A DNA stretch of 15,751 nucleotides from contig JAGODN010000013.1 in NCBI GenBank assembly GCA_017998195.1, positions 1-15,751 on the forward strand, read 5' to 3'. How positions within the stretch are numbered: position 1 is the stretch's first letter; each line of letters starts with the position of its first letter. The notes under the pieces are model-generated. The model worked only from the letters and a program-made list of their open reading frames with translations, did not search any database and was not told where the DNA came from. The stretch is from Desulfobulbus sp. GTDB taxonomy: Bacteria; Desulfobacterota; Desulfobulbia; Desulfobulbales; Desulfobulbaceae. Below, one piece after another: positions 1 to 8,845 of this stretch. The translations under genes and the position numbers were made by a program.

Positions 1-1697
1 CTGATCACGTTCATGCCGCCGCACAGCACCAGGGTGTCCACCGTGCCGAGGTGGTCGAGAAACACCTGGACCTCGTAGGAACGCGGCCCGGCGTTGCACA
101 TGAGGATGTAGGTCTTGTCCGGCGACAGTTCGCCGTGGCGCGCCCGTACCTGGCCGTATTCCAGCGCGGTCCAGCGGTCGGCGCCGAACTTGTCCACGTA
201 GGGCGCGGCCTCCACCGGGTGGCGCAGATCGAGCACCGCCCAGTCGGGCTCGCTGTCCATGTCCTCCATCCACTGGAGAAACCGGGCCAGTTCCACCTGA
301 CGCAGACGGTCGTCGCAGAGGTTCTCGGCCACGTAGGCAGCGGCGTTGATGGAATCGATGGCCGAGGAGAACGGCGGCGCATAGGCCATTTCCAGCAGGC
401 CGAAGTCCTCGACCGTGCCCCCCTTGGCGATGAGCGCGGCGGCCGCGTCCACCCGGGCGGAGATCGAGTCGTTCATCATGCCGAAGGCCTGCAGGCCGAG
501 CACCCGCCGGGAACGCCGGTCGAAGACGAGTTGGAGGATGACCACCGCCTGGTCCGGGAAGAAATGGGCCCGGTCGGCCGGTGCGGTCAGGGCGCAGTCG
601 GCGTCGAACCCCTCGACCCGGGCCGCCTCCAGGGTGAGACCGGTGGAGGCGATGCATCGCTCGAAGGCCTTCATGATGAACGAACCCAGCACCCCGTGGA
701 ACAGGGCGGGCCGGCCGGCCATGTTGTCGGCCACGATCCGCCCCTCGCGGTTGGCCAGGGAACCGAGCGGGGTATGGGTGTCCTTGCCGGTGAGCAGGTG
801 GGTGAGCGCGATGCAGTCGCCGGCGGCGTAGATGTTCGCATCCGAGGTCTGCAGCCGCTGGTTGACCTTGATGCCGCCGAACGGGGCCACATCGAGCCCG
901 GCCGCGCGCGCCAGCTCACTGCGCGGCCGCACGCCCACGGCCATGACCACCAGGTCGGCCGCCAGCGTCCGCTTGCCGGTGCGCACCGAGCCGACCTGGC
1001 CCGGATCACCTTCGATGAGCACCTCGGCGGACTCGCCGGTGTGCACGGCCACCCCCTTGTCCACGAGGTGCTGCTTGAGCATGGTGGCGAAATGGCGGTC
1101 CACCAGCCGCGGCAGCAGCTGCGGTTGCAGTTCCAGCAGGGTCGTCTCCACCCCCCAGAGATCGGTGAAAGCCTCGGCCATTTCGATGCCGATGGCGCCG
1201 CCGCCGATCACCACCGCCCGGCTGACCTTGCCCTGGGCGATCCGCTTCTTGATCTCGATGGCCTTGTGCAGGTCGGAGATGGTGAACACCCCGTCCAGGT
1301 CCGCACCGGGAATGGGCAGCTCGAACGGCCGGGCGCCGGTGGCGAGCATCAGCTGGTCGTAGGGCAGATCCTCCTGCGCGCCGCTGTCCATATTTTCCAC
1401 CCGCACCGTTTTCGCCTTGCGGTCGATGGCCAGGGCCCGGGTGCGGGTGCGCACCAGGACGCCCTTGGAGTGCTCGAAAAACGCCGCGTCGCGGACCACG
1501 TGGAAACTGGTGGCGCGCAGTTCGCTCTCGTCGCTGACATCGCCGCTCACGTAGTAGGGGATGCCGCAGCCGCCGTAAGAGATGAGGCTGTCCTGGTCGA
1601 CCATGGTGACCTCCCAGTCGGGCCGCAGTCGTTTCAGCCGGCAGGCGGCCTTGGGGCCGGCCGCGACCGCACCGATGATGACGATTTTTTTGCTCAT
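1..1697 (-). CDS. CoA-disulfide reductase-like FAD/NAD(P)H oxidoreductase with C-terminal rhodanese domain (3' end outside window)
   Basis: The frame is open from ATG at 1697 to the window edge (565 codons). The start has a strong ribosome binding site, AGGGAGG, 6-7 nt upstream. The N-terminal FAD-binding loop reads GAVAAGPKAA. It is followed by SYGGCGIPYYVSGD with the single redox cysteine at residue 44, the hallmark of CoA-disulfide reductases and related NADH oxidases/persulfide reductases. An NAD(P)H Rossmann motif GGGAIGIE lies near residues 165-172 and the second FAD motif AAGD ends at Asp294. The dimerisation domain carries the family motif AYAPPFSSAID. After a linker comes a rhodanese domain with LDLRHPVE and the active-site loop CNAGPRS, whose Cys is residue 534. 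Family knowledge: such fusions reduce CoA persulfides, polysulfide or disulfides with NAD(P)H in the cytoplasm, and the rhodanese domain handles the sulfane sulfur. Only the last few residues appear to be missing. The exact substrate (CoA disulfide, persulfide, polysulfide) cannot be read from sequence. Confidence 0.9.
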   Translation of the reverse strand, partial: MSKKIVIIGAVAAGPKAACRLKRLRPDWEVTMVDQDSLISYGGCGIPYYVSGDVSDESELRATSFHVVRDAAFFEHSKGVLVRTRTRALAIDRKAKTVRVENMDSGAQEDLPYDQLMLATGARPFELPIPGADLDGVFTISDLHKAIEIKKRIAQGKVSRAVVIGGGAIGIEMAEAFTDLWGVETTLLELQPQLLPRLVDRHFATMLKQHLVDKGVAVHTGESAEVLIEGDPGQVGSVRTGKRTLAADLVVMAVGVRPRSELARAAGLDVAPFGGIKVNQRLQTSDANIYAAGDCIALTHLLTGKDTHTPLGSLANREGRIVADNMAGRPALFHGVLGSFIMKAFERCIASTGLTLEAARVEGFDADCALTAPADRAHFFPDQAVVILQLVFDRRSRRVLGLQAFGMMNDSISARVDAAAALIAKGGTVEDFGLLEMAYAPPFSSAIDSINAAAYVAENLCDDRLRQVELARFLQWMEDMDSEPDWAVLDLRHPVEAAPYVDKFGADRWTALEYGQVRARHGELSPDKTYILMCNAGPRSYEVQVFLDHLGTVDTLVLCGGMNVI

Positions 1698-1719
1698 GAT
1701 ACACCTCCCTGTCGTTGGT

Positions 1720-1737
1720 GACTGCTCGAGTGCAGTC
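1720..1737. promoter_or_regulatory. Perfect 6-bp inverted repeat upstream of the CoADR-rhodanese gene
   Basis: GACTGC and GCAGTC form a perfect dyad around TCGAGT, in the 105-bp gap between the AsmA-like stop and the CoADR-rhodanese start. It lies 23 nt upstream of that start codon and about 13 nt from the ribosome binding site. It could be a small operator or an mRNA hairpin. There is no T run, so it is not an evident intrinsic terminator. I found no convincing -35/-10 pair in this gap, so the gene may be read through from the tam cluster. Confidence 0.35.
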
Positions 1738-1802
1738 GGATCCGGGACAAGCGCGCTGGCTTGCTGTTTATGTTCTGCAGCATCCGGGCAGACCGGGGCC
1801 GC

Positions 1803-4800
1803 TCAGCGGACCGTGCCCGCGGCCTTGTCCGGCGCCGCTCCGCCGGTCTGCTTCGGGTTCTGCCGTTGGGCCGCGGCCCGCCGCAGCTGGGCGGTCACCG
1901 TCTTCTGGAAGGCCTTGCGATCGAACCGCGGGGCCGTGAGCGTGCCCACGAACGGGGCTTCGACCCGGACGGCGCGCAGCAGGCCCGCCCCCTGCCCGCC
2001 CACCAGCTGTTCGCTCGCCGGCATGGCCAGGCGGAAATCAAGCACTCCGTCCATGCCGCTCTCCCCGTGCAAGCGCAACTCCGTCCCGCCGCTGCGCAGC
2101 CGCACCGGCGTGCAGCTGATGCGGCCGTCGCGGCCCTCGCAGGCGAGTTCGCGGCTGACCAGTTCGAGCGGGTGCCGGTCCAGGCCGGCGAGCCGCAGAG
2201 CCGCGGCGGTTTCCCCGGTCGGATACACCCGCAGTTCGTCGAGGCCGAAGGTGGCCTGAAAGGTCGGGCGACCTGCCGGTCCTTGCTGCAGCGGCCAGCG
2301 GAAGGCGTCGAGGCGCAGGTCGACCGAGCCTTCCACCCTGGTCAGCGGGCCGAACAGCGGGTGGATGTGCTGGAGCAGGCCGCTGGCCAGGGGGGACTGC
2401 ACGTCCACGCCGTCCAGGACGCGCGCGGTGGGCCCGATGGTGAGCTGCGGCGGGGTGGCGGCAAACTGCCAGTGCGGCTGCAGGTCCATGCGGCCGGCGT
2501 AGAGGTCGCCGGCAAGGCGCGTTCGCAGGCTGCCCTTGCTGATGTCCACCGGCAGGTCGAGGCGGCGCAGACCGATGGAGCGGAACTGCAGCGTCTCCGC
2601 ATGCAGAGTCGTGTGCAGCGCAGCCCGGTCGACACGCAGTGGTGGCTGCAGCGGCCAAGTCAGGCGGAACTCGGCCGGACGTTTGCCGCTCAGGCGCAGC
2701 TGCTGGCCGATGGCCGCGCTGAGCGGGTCGCTCAGGAGGGCCAGATCGGGTGTCAGGCGGCCGCTCAGTTCCAGCACTCCCGCCCCGTTGCCGCTCACCC
2801 GGCCCGCGCCCTCCGCCTGCAGGGGAGTGGCGCGCAGCCGGAAGACGGGAACGCGCACCGCCTGGTCCATGCCGAACCGCCCTTCGCTGTGCAGCTCGCA
2901 GCGCAGTTGCCGGTCGCGGAACACCCGCTGCCCGGCCCGCAGCAATTCGAAGTTGTCCAGTTGGACGTCCACTTCGGTCCGCTGCGGCCGGTTCGGCTCG
3001 GCGGCAACGGTGACCCCGGCCCGCACCTGCCCGCGGGCCTGCAGGTCAGCGGCGAACAGGCCCGCGGCCCGGCCCAGGGCGACGAGCGGCCCGGCCTCGC
3101 CGGTGAGATCGAGTTCCGCGGCCAGGTCGAGCGACGGCTGGCGCCAGTCGCCCACATGCAGGCCGCCCCGGGCGGTCAGCCCGCCGGTGCGCAGGGCCAG
3201 GTGGCGCAGGTCGAGCAGGCGGCGGCCCGGGTCGACGATGGCCACGGCCCGGTCCTTTTCCGCCAGTTCGCGCCAGTTGGTGGCAACTACCAGCTGGCGC
3301 ACGGTGACCACCTCCCGGCCGGCCGGCCCGCGCTCCTCCAGGGTGAAGGCCAACTCCGGCTGCCGGAAGGCGACCGTGCCGGCCTGCACCGCCAGGTGGT
3401 CCACCTGGCCGCTCAAGGCCTCCACCACCAGACGCTGACCGTTGATCTGCCCCTTGCCCGCAAAGGCGAGATCGCCGCCCAGCGGGGCGGACCCGCTCTG
3501 GTCACCGCCCTGCAGCAACCGGCCCGCCCGCTCCAGGTCCAGGGTGCCGTCGGCGGTGAGCGTGGCCGTGGTGCGGCCGTCCGCGTCCCTGGCCATGTCT
3601 GCGAGACTCAGACGCAGCTGCCCCGGCCAGAAGATGGTCCGCGCCCGCAGGCCGGCGAGGCGGCGATCCCGAAGAAAGGAGGGGGCGGTGGCGATCTCGC
3701 TTTCCAGGAAAAAATCATATTCGGGCATCACTGTCCGGCCGGCCTTGAACACCGCCAGCCCGCCGATGTCGAGCCGGCTCGCCAACCGGAAGGTGCCGTC
3801 CTGCTCCCGGCGGGAGCCCCCGGACACCTGCAGCCGGCCCCGGCCGCCATAGGGCAGCACGAACAGTTTTTCCAGCTCCCGCGACATCTGCTCCAGGTCG
3901 GCGGTGGCCTCGAAGGTGAAGTCCTCGACCCCGCCCCGGCCCGCGCCCTGCAGGAACGGGGTGTGCAGGCGGATGTCGTTGGCCCTGGTCTGTCCCTTCC
4001 GGTGGCTGATCTCGGCCGACAGGGTCAGGGGCGCGTCCCAGCTGTACTGCTGGTCCCGGTGCACCGCCCGGAGGCGGCCTGCGCGCCACTCGGCCCGGGC
4101 CTGCAGATCCTCCGGCCGGCCGGAGACCTGGACGGAGAAATCGAGCACGCCCTCGCGGACCACCGTGTCCCGGTGCAGGGCGAGCAGGTGCGGCAGCTGG
4201 GCCGCGACCAGCGGCAGCTGCACGGTTCCGGAGGCGGTCAGGCCGACGCTGCGGCTGTCCAGCTGTCCCTGTCCCTGGAGCTGGACCGGCTCGGAATCGA
4301 TGCGCAGCTGCTCGAACCGCCACCCGTCCCGGCGGCTGCGGCTGCCGTGGAAACGGGCCGACAGCCGGTCCAGGGCCGGCCGGTCGGCGCCGAGCCGGCC
4401 GCCCTCGAGGCGCAGGCCGCCCAGGGTCGCATCGCCGGTGAGTTTCATTTCCTCGAAACCGGCGGTGGTCACGTGCAGGGTGGCGTCGAGGGTGCCGCTG
4501 CCGGTAGGCCAGGAACCGCGGGCAGCGGCGAGGGCGAGGAAGGGGGCGAGATCCAGCCCCTGAACCGAGAGGTCGGTGCGGGAGATGAGTGCGTCGAGAA
4601 AGGACTGGTTGAGGGTGGGCAGGTTGATGAAGCCCTCGGCCTGCAGGCGGCCGTCCTGCGCACCGGAGCGGAAGGACAGGGCGTAGTTCACGGTGCCCCG
4701 GGCCAGGCTGCCCGAGAAGCCGACCTCGCGGGCCAGCGCCTGGGCACCGGCCGCGCCCTGGTCCAGGGTGACGAGGCCGTCCGCACCGTGTACCCGCACG

Positions 4801-5237
4801 GCCAGCCGCTCCCACCAGGGCAGGGGCGAGGCGGCGGTGGGCTCCGCCGCCGGGCCGGGCGGGGCCGGGACAGCGTCAGCCGCGGCCGCCGGCGTCCGGG
4901 CGGCGAGCAGGGTGAGCACCGGCCGGACCACGGTCAGTTCGCCGAGGTAGCGGGGGGCGAGCAGCAGGGCGAGCAGCCCCTTGTCGCCCCGCACCTCGGC
5001 CGCCTCGGCCCGCAGCCCGAGCTGCGGGTTGTCCCAGCGCAGGCCGCGGCAGCTGAGCGGTTGCTGCCAGCCCACAGAGCACCCCTCGACCTGCAGGGTT
5101 CCGGGCAGGCGGCGGTCCATCCGTTCGAGCAGCAACGCCGCCACCGGCCGCAGCCCGAGCAGGACGGGCAGAACCAAAAGCAGCATTCCCGCGGCAACGA
5201 GAACAGCCGAGACGAGGTACCACTTTTTTCTGTTCAC
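1803..5237 (-). CDS. Large AsmA/TamB-superfamily inner-membrane-anchored periplasmic protein
   Basis: The protein is 1144 aa from the GTG at 5237, which follows AAAGGGGAG closely; the frame extends 19 codons further (to 5294) without an obvious better start. A basic NRKK start and one hydrophobic segment (about residues 7-29) predict an N-in membrane anchor with the rest in the periplasm. A Pro/Ala-rich linker lies near residues 112-141. The remainder is a long run of alternating beta-strand-like segments (TGDATLGGLRLEGGRLGAD and similar) with few charged clusters. That architecture is typical of AsmA-like proteins (TamB, YhdP, YdbH), thought to form hydrophobic grooves carrying phospholipids between membranes. 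A basic tail (FDRKAFQKTVTAQLRR) precedes the C-terminus. The gene lies 134 bp downstream of tamB on the same strand, so a shared envelope role is inferred. The sequence does not show which AsmA subfamily it belongs to. It lacks the C-terminal signature seen in the neighbouring TamB. Confidence 0.75.
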   Translation of the reverse strand: MNRKKWYLVSAVLVAAGMLLLVLPVLLGLRPVAALLLERMDRRLPGTLQVEGCSVGWQQPLSCRGLRWDNPQLGLRAEAAEVRGDKGLLALLLAPRYLGELTVVRPVLTLLAARTPAAAADAVPAPPGPAAEPTAASPLPWWERLAVRVHGADGLVTLDQGAAGAQALAREVGFSGSLARGTVNYALSFRSGAQDGRLQAEGFINLPTLNQSFLDALISRTDLSVQGLDLAPFLALAAARGSWPTGSGTLDATLHVTTAGFEEMKLTGDATLGGLRLEGGRLGADRPALDRLSARFHGSRSRRDGWRFEQLRIDSEPVQLQGQGQLDSRSVGLTASGTVQLPLVAAQLPHLLALHRDTVVREGVLDFSVQVSGRPEDLQARAEWRAGRLRAVHRDQQYSWDAPLTLSAEISHRKGQTRANDIRLHTPFLQGAGRGGVEDFTFEATADLEQMSRELEKLFVLPYGGRGRLQVSGGSRREQDGTFRLASRLDIGGLAVFKAGRTVMPEYDFFLESEIATAPSFLRDRRLAGLRARTIFWPGQLRLSLADMARDADGRTTATLTADGTLDLERAGRLLQGGDQSGSAPLGGDLAFAGKGQINGQRLVVEALSGQVDHLAVQAGTVAFRQPELAFTLEERGPAGREVVTVRQLVVATNWRELAEKDRAVAIVDPGRRLLDLRHLALRTGGLTARGGLHVGDWRQPSLDLAAELDLTGEAGPLVALGRAAGLFAADLQARGQVRAGVTVAAEPNRPQRTEVDVQLDNFELLRAGQRVFRDRQLRCELHSEGRFGMDQAVRVPVFRLRATPLQAEGAGRVSGNGAGVLELSGRLTPDLALLSDPLSAAIGQQLRLSGKRPAEFRLTWPLQPPLRVDRAALHTTLHAETLQFRSIGLRRLDLPVDISKGSLRTRLAGDLYAGRMDLQPHWQFAATPPQLTIGPTARVLDGVDVQSPLASGLLQHIHPLFGPLTRVEGSVDLRLDAFRWPLQQGPAGRPTFQATFGLDELRVYPTGETAAALRLAGLDRHPLELVSRELACEGRDGRISCTPVRLRSGGTELRLHGESGMDGVLDFRLAMPASEQLVGGQGAGLLRAVRVEAPFVGTLTAPRFDRKAFQKTVTAQLRRAAAQRQNPKQTGGAAPDKAAGTVR

Positions 5238-5371
5238 GCACTCCCCTTTGCCGCCTGGCGCCCAGCCGCGCGGCAACCCGGCGGCCGGCGGCAACAGGGC
5301 GCACCTTGCCGCGAAAGACCCGGCTTGTCAACACCGTTGTCCCCTGCGCAAAGACCGCGGCGGCGGCCTCT

Positions 5372-8300
5372 TCAGTGCTCGAATTCCCAGCGGATATCGC
5401 CGCCGCTCTGCGAGGGTCCGGTCTCGGTGCGGACCGAGAACCCCTTGCCGAGCAGGTAGCGGGTGTTGAAGGAGCCGGACTCCTCGAGCATGTTCTTGCC
5501 GTAGCTCACGTGGAATTTGGGGGTCAGCCAGCTGCCGAACACCAGCGACAGGTCGTCGTAGCCGTCGCCCGTTTCCAGGCTGATGTCGTCGATCATGGTC
5601 AGCTCCTTGACCCCCTGCAGGTAGGGGACCAGCCCGCCCAGACCGGCCCTGGAGGCCACAGTGCCGATGAGCCCGGTGTCCCCGCGGGTCTCGCCGCCCA
5701 CCGAGGTGTTTTCCAGCAGGCGGGTGAGGATGACCGACTGCTCCAGGTAGGGATGGGAGTAGAAGCTGAGTTCCGGGCTCTGCAGGAAACCGCCGGCCAC
5801 CAGGCCGACGGTGGCGTTGCCCTCGCGCTTCTCGCTGCGCAGCTCGATGCCCGGGTTGGTCAGGGTGGAGCCGGTGAACAGCAGGCGGGCGACATCGATC
5901 TGCAGGCGCCGGCCGTAGAGGGTGAACGAACTCTCGACCACATTCAGGGTGCCCCTGCCGGTCAGGGGCCGATCCGTCCGGCTGGAGAGTTCAAGGTCGC
6001 CGGTTATCCGCCCGTGCAGGCCGAAGGCGTCGATGCGCACGTCGTCGCCGGTCGCCAGCCGGACAGTGGTGGAAAGGGGCCAGCCGGGCTCGTCCGCGGC
6101 CGCGTGGGCCGGGTCGTCGATGACCACCATGTCGTCCGAAGGGGAGACGCTCGAGCCAAAATCCACCGAGGTGATGCGCGCCCGGGGGATGCGCACCGTA
6201 CCCTGCAGCTGCCGGCGCCCCCCGGCGGTGGTGAGGCGCAGGTCCGGGGAGACGGTGAGTTCCATGCCGGGCAGGGCCGCCGCCTGGAACCCCTCGCCGC
6301 GGACGGTGATGTCGTCGGTGCGGACCCCGCTGCCGTCCAGGTGGAGGACCGTATCCGCCTGCAGCTCGCCCCCGCCGGAACGGGCCTGCACCTGCACCGC
6401 CAGCTGGCCTGCATTGCCGCGCACCGCCACCTGCAGCGGCGCCAGGGTGATGCCCAGGCGGGGGATTTCCGCCTGGCCCCCGGCCAGGTCAACGGTGCCG
6501 CTGACCTCGGGCGCCGCGAGCGTGCCCGCCAGGCGCACATCGCCCTGCAGCCGGCCGCTGAACAGGGCCTCCTGGCCGGTCAGCGCGGTCAGCGGGGCGA
6601 GGTCGCGCAGGTTCAGCTGCAGCGCGCCCTGTACCGGGCGGGAGAGCAGATCCTCCCCGGGCAGGCGCACCCGGTCCATGGCCAGGTCGAGGTGCGCCAT
6701 GCCGCCGTCCTTGAGTTCGCTGTCGAGCACGGCCGCGAGCCGCTCACCTGCATAGTCGGCCCGCAGCACGTTGGTGCGCCACCCGACCTGCTGGGTGTTG
6801 CCGTCACCCAGGTCGACGGCCAGCACCATGTCGGCGACGCGGACGGTCAGGGCGCCCCGCAGGAGTTGCGGCCCGCGGCCGGCCAGCTCCAGGCTGGCCT
6901 GCAACCGCCCCTGCAGGGGCCCGTCGCTGTCCTGCCGGCCGGTCAGGGCGGCGAGGCGCACATCGGTGCTGTCCGCCTGCAGCCGCCAGCCGCCGTCGCT
7001 GCCGGCCCAGTCCCCCTGGACACAGATCCGGCCGGAGGTTCCGGTCAGGCACAAGGGATGCAGCCCGACCCGGTCGGCGGCGATCGCGAGTGCGGCCGAC
7101 GGCCCCTGCTGCCAGGCGCCGTAACCGGCGCCGCTGTACTGCGCCTGCTCCACCCGGCCCCGCCACTGTCCCTGGCTGACCCCGCCCTGGAGGGTGAGGC
7201 CGGCCGTGCCGTCCGCCCCCCCTGCGGACAGGGTCAGGCTGTGGCTGTCCATCGAGCCGCGCAGCTGCGCCTGGCCGGTGTCGAGCACCAAATCACCCAA
7301 ACGAAGCTGCCCGGCCTGCAGGTCGGCCTGGAGGGCGCCGCCGGAAACCAGGTCACCGCGCGCGGACAGGGTGAGTGTCTCCGCCCGGTACTCTTCCAGG
7401 GCAAGGGCTGTGCCGGTGAGGGTCAGGTCGAGCTGCGGCGCCAGGGTGGTGCCGCCCACCCTGGCCTGAACCTGCAGACCGCCGGCCGCGCCCGGCCAGA
7501 GTTCCGCCAGGTTGGCCGAGTCGAGCCGCAGGTCGAAATCCACCCGCTCATCCGCGCCGCCGCTCACCCGCAGGGTGGAGCCGCCGCTGGCCAGGGCAAA
7601 CCGCTCGACCTGGAGGCTCCTGCCGCGCAGCCGGGCCTCGCCCGCGCCGGTGACCGGCAGGGAGCGCAACCGGCCCTGCACTTCGTCCAGGTGCAGGTCG
7701 GCCTCGAGCCGGTCGTCCAGGCGCCCGCCGGTGCGCAGGCGGACCTGGAGGTCGCCAGGCCAGTCGGCAACGAGCACGGACGGGTCGAAATGGCTGGCCG
7801 CAAGTTCGGCCTGCCAGGCCAGCACCGGCGTCCAGTCGAGCCGGCCGGTGAGGGTGAGCACGGCCCGATCCTGGCTGAGATGGAGCTCTTTCACCTGCAG
7901 TCCGTCCATGTTGCCGGTGAACTGCAGGTTCAGGTCCACGGGCCGCTCGATCCCCTGGGTCGCCACCCGCCCCCGCCCCTCGGCGCGGTAGTCGCTGAAG
8001 CTGCCGCTGCCGGCCAGGTGCAGGTCGGTGAACACCTGGCCGGGCCAGGCCGGGTCGATCGCCGCCAGCGCCACCCGCTCACTGGTCACGCTCGCCTCCC
8101 AGGCCGCATGGGTGAGCAGATCGCGCAGCCTGCCCTGCAGACGGGCGACAAACGGCGCGGTGGTGGTCAGCTCGCAGTCCAGGGCCGCCAGCGGCCCCTG
8201 CACCCGGCCGCTGCCGGCAAAAGCGTTGAACCCCTCGGGCGTGAAGGTACCGTCAAAGGTGAGCTGCAGCGGGTAGTCGGCCGCGGTGTGCAGCTGGCCC

Positions 8301-8845
8301 CGGAGCCGCAGGATTGCCGTGGCCGTGGTCAGCCGCAGGTCATCAAGGGTGAGCTGGTCGCCCTGCCAGGCGACCGGGCCGAGCCGAGCCTCCTGCAGGG
8401 CGAACACCTCCTCGCCTGCGATCACCACGTTCAGCCGCTCCACCGCAAGCGATTCGATACCCAGGTCCAGCGGCAGGGACACGTCCGGCAGGACCACCGG
8501 TCCGGCGGCCGTGTCTTCACCGCCCGGACCGAGCGCGACCCGCACCCCGGCGGCCGTCACCGCCTCGATCCGCACCTTGCCGCGGAACAGCGCGCCTGGC
8601 TGCCAGCGCAGGTCGAGGCGGTCGATGGTCACCCGGTCGACACCGTTTTCCCAGCGCAGTTCGCGCAGCTGCAGTGCGCCCAGCAGGGTGCCGGAGACCG
8701 CGCCCACCTCGACCCGGCCGCCGCTCAGCCGGGAGGCGAGCGCACCCAGGGCCTGCAGCCCTGGCTCGGTCCCGAGCACAAAGGCCGCGGCCATCCCGGT
8801 CAGGCCCAGCGCCAGCAGCAGCAACACCAGCAGCCGGCGGCCCAT
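5372..8845 (-). CDS. tamB: TamB, inner-membrane/periplasmic subunit of the translocation and assembly module
   Basis: The protein is 1157 aa, close to the usual TamB length. The start is ATG at 8845, overlapping the tamA stop by one base (TGATG), which implies translational coupling; no strong ribosome binding site is visible. GRR followed by a hydrophobic stretch (about residues 4-24) is the signal anchor. A very long beta-rich periplasmic region follows. The C-terminal TamB (DUF490) domain shows family-typical features: FTGSTLTNPGIELRSEKR, NATVGLVAGGFLQSPELSFY, then HPYLEQSVILTRLLEN, and a beta-barrel-like end VSYGKNMLEES ... DIRWEFEH. Family knowledge: TamB spans the periplasm, contacts TamA through its C-terminal domain, and acts in outer-membrane protein insertion and/or anterograde phospholipid transport. 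The position immediately after tamA supports the assignment. The start codon at 8845 is well supported by the anchor; the longer frame to 8881 would put an unlikely extension before it. Confidence 0.93.
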   Translation of the reverse strand: MGRRLLVLLLLALGLTGMAAAFVLGTEPGLQALGALASRLSGGRVEVGAVSGTLLGALQLRELRWENGVDRVTIDRLDLRWQPGALFRGKVRIEAVTAAGVRVALGPGGEDTAAGPVVLPDVSLPLDLGIESLAVERLNVVIAGEEVFALQEARLGPVAWQGDQLTLDDLRLTTATAILRLRGQLHTAADYPLQLTFDGTFTPEGFNAFAGSGRVQGPLAALDCELTTTAPFVARLQGRLRDLLTHAAWEASVTSERVALAAIDPAWPGQVFTDLHLAGSGSFSDYRAEGRGRVATQGIERPVDLNLQFTGNMDGLQVKELHLSQDRAVLTLTGRLDWTPVLAWQAELAASHFDPSVLVADWPGDLQVRLRTGGRLDDRLEADLHLDEVQGRLRSLPVTGAGEARLRGRSLQVERFALASGGSTLRVSGGADERVDFDLRLDSANLAELWPGAAGGLQVQARVGGTTLAPQLDLTLTGTALALEEYRAETLTLSARGDLVSGGALQADLQAGQLRLGDLVLDTGQAQLRGSMDSHSLTLSAGGADGTAGLTLQGGVSQGQWRGRVEQAQYSGAGYGAWQQGPSAALAIAADRVGLHPLCLTGTSGRICVQGDWAGSDGGWRLQADSTDVRLAALTGRQDSDGPLQGRLQASLELAGRGPQLLRGALTVRVADMVLAVDLGDGNTQQVGWRTNVLRADYAGERLAAVLDSELKDGGMAHLDLAMDRVRLPGEDLLSRPVQGALQLNLRDLAPLTALTGQEALFSGRLQGDVRLAGTLAAPEVSGTVDLAGGQAEIPRLGITLAPLQVAVRGNAGQLAVQVQARSGGGELQADTVLHLDGSGVRTDDITVRGEGFQAAALPGMELTVSPDLRLTTAGGRRQLQGTVRIPRARITSVDFGSSVSPSDDMVVIDDPAHAAADEPGWPLSTTVRLATGDDVRIDAFGLHGRITGDLELSSRTDRPLTGRGTLNVVESSFTLYGRRLQIDVARLLFTGSTLTNPGIELRSEKREGNATVGLVAGGFLQSPELSFYSHPYLEQSVILTRLLENTSVGGETRGDTGLIGTVASRAGLGGLVPYLQGVKELTMIDDISLETGDGYDDLSLVFGSWLTPKFHVSYGKNMLEESGSFNTRYLLGKGFSVRTETGPSQSGGDIRWEFEH

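Noticed and set aside
1006..1704. Minus-strand frame starting at ATG 1704, close to the CoADR start
   Set aside because: It is out of frame with the conserved FAD/NAD motifs. The ATG at 1697 has the correct spacing to the ribosome binding site and yields the full enzyme.
5326..5331. A perfect TTGACA on the minus strand in the tamB/AsmA-like gap, as a promoter
   Set aside because: No acceptable -10 hexamer occurs 15-19 bp downstream; that sequence is G+C-rich.
1761..5459. A very long plus-strand open frame (about 1230 codons) opposite the AsmA-like gene, and similar ones at 5306-9019, 8674-10767 and 10379-13990
   Set aside because: These are antisense shadows caused by high G+C content and biased third positions. 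Their translations are low-complexity (G, A, Q, H, R rich) with no domain, while the minus strand encodes recognisable proteins over the same ground.
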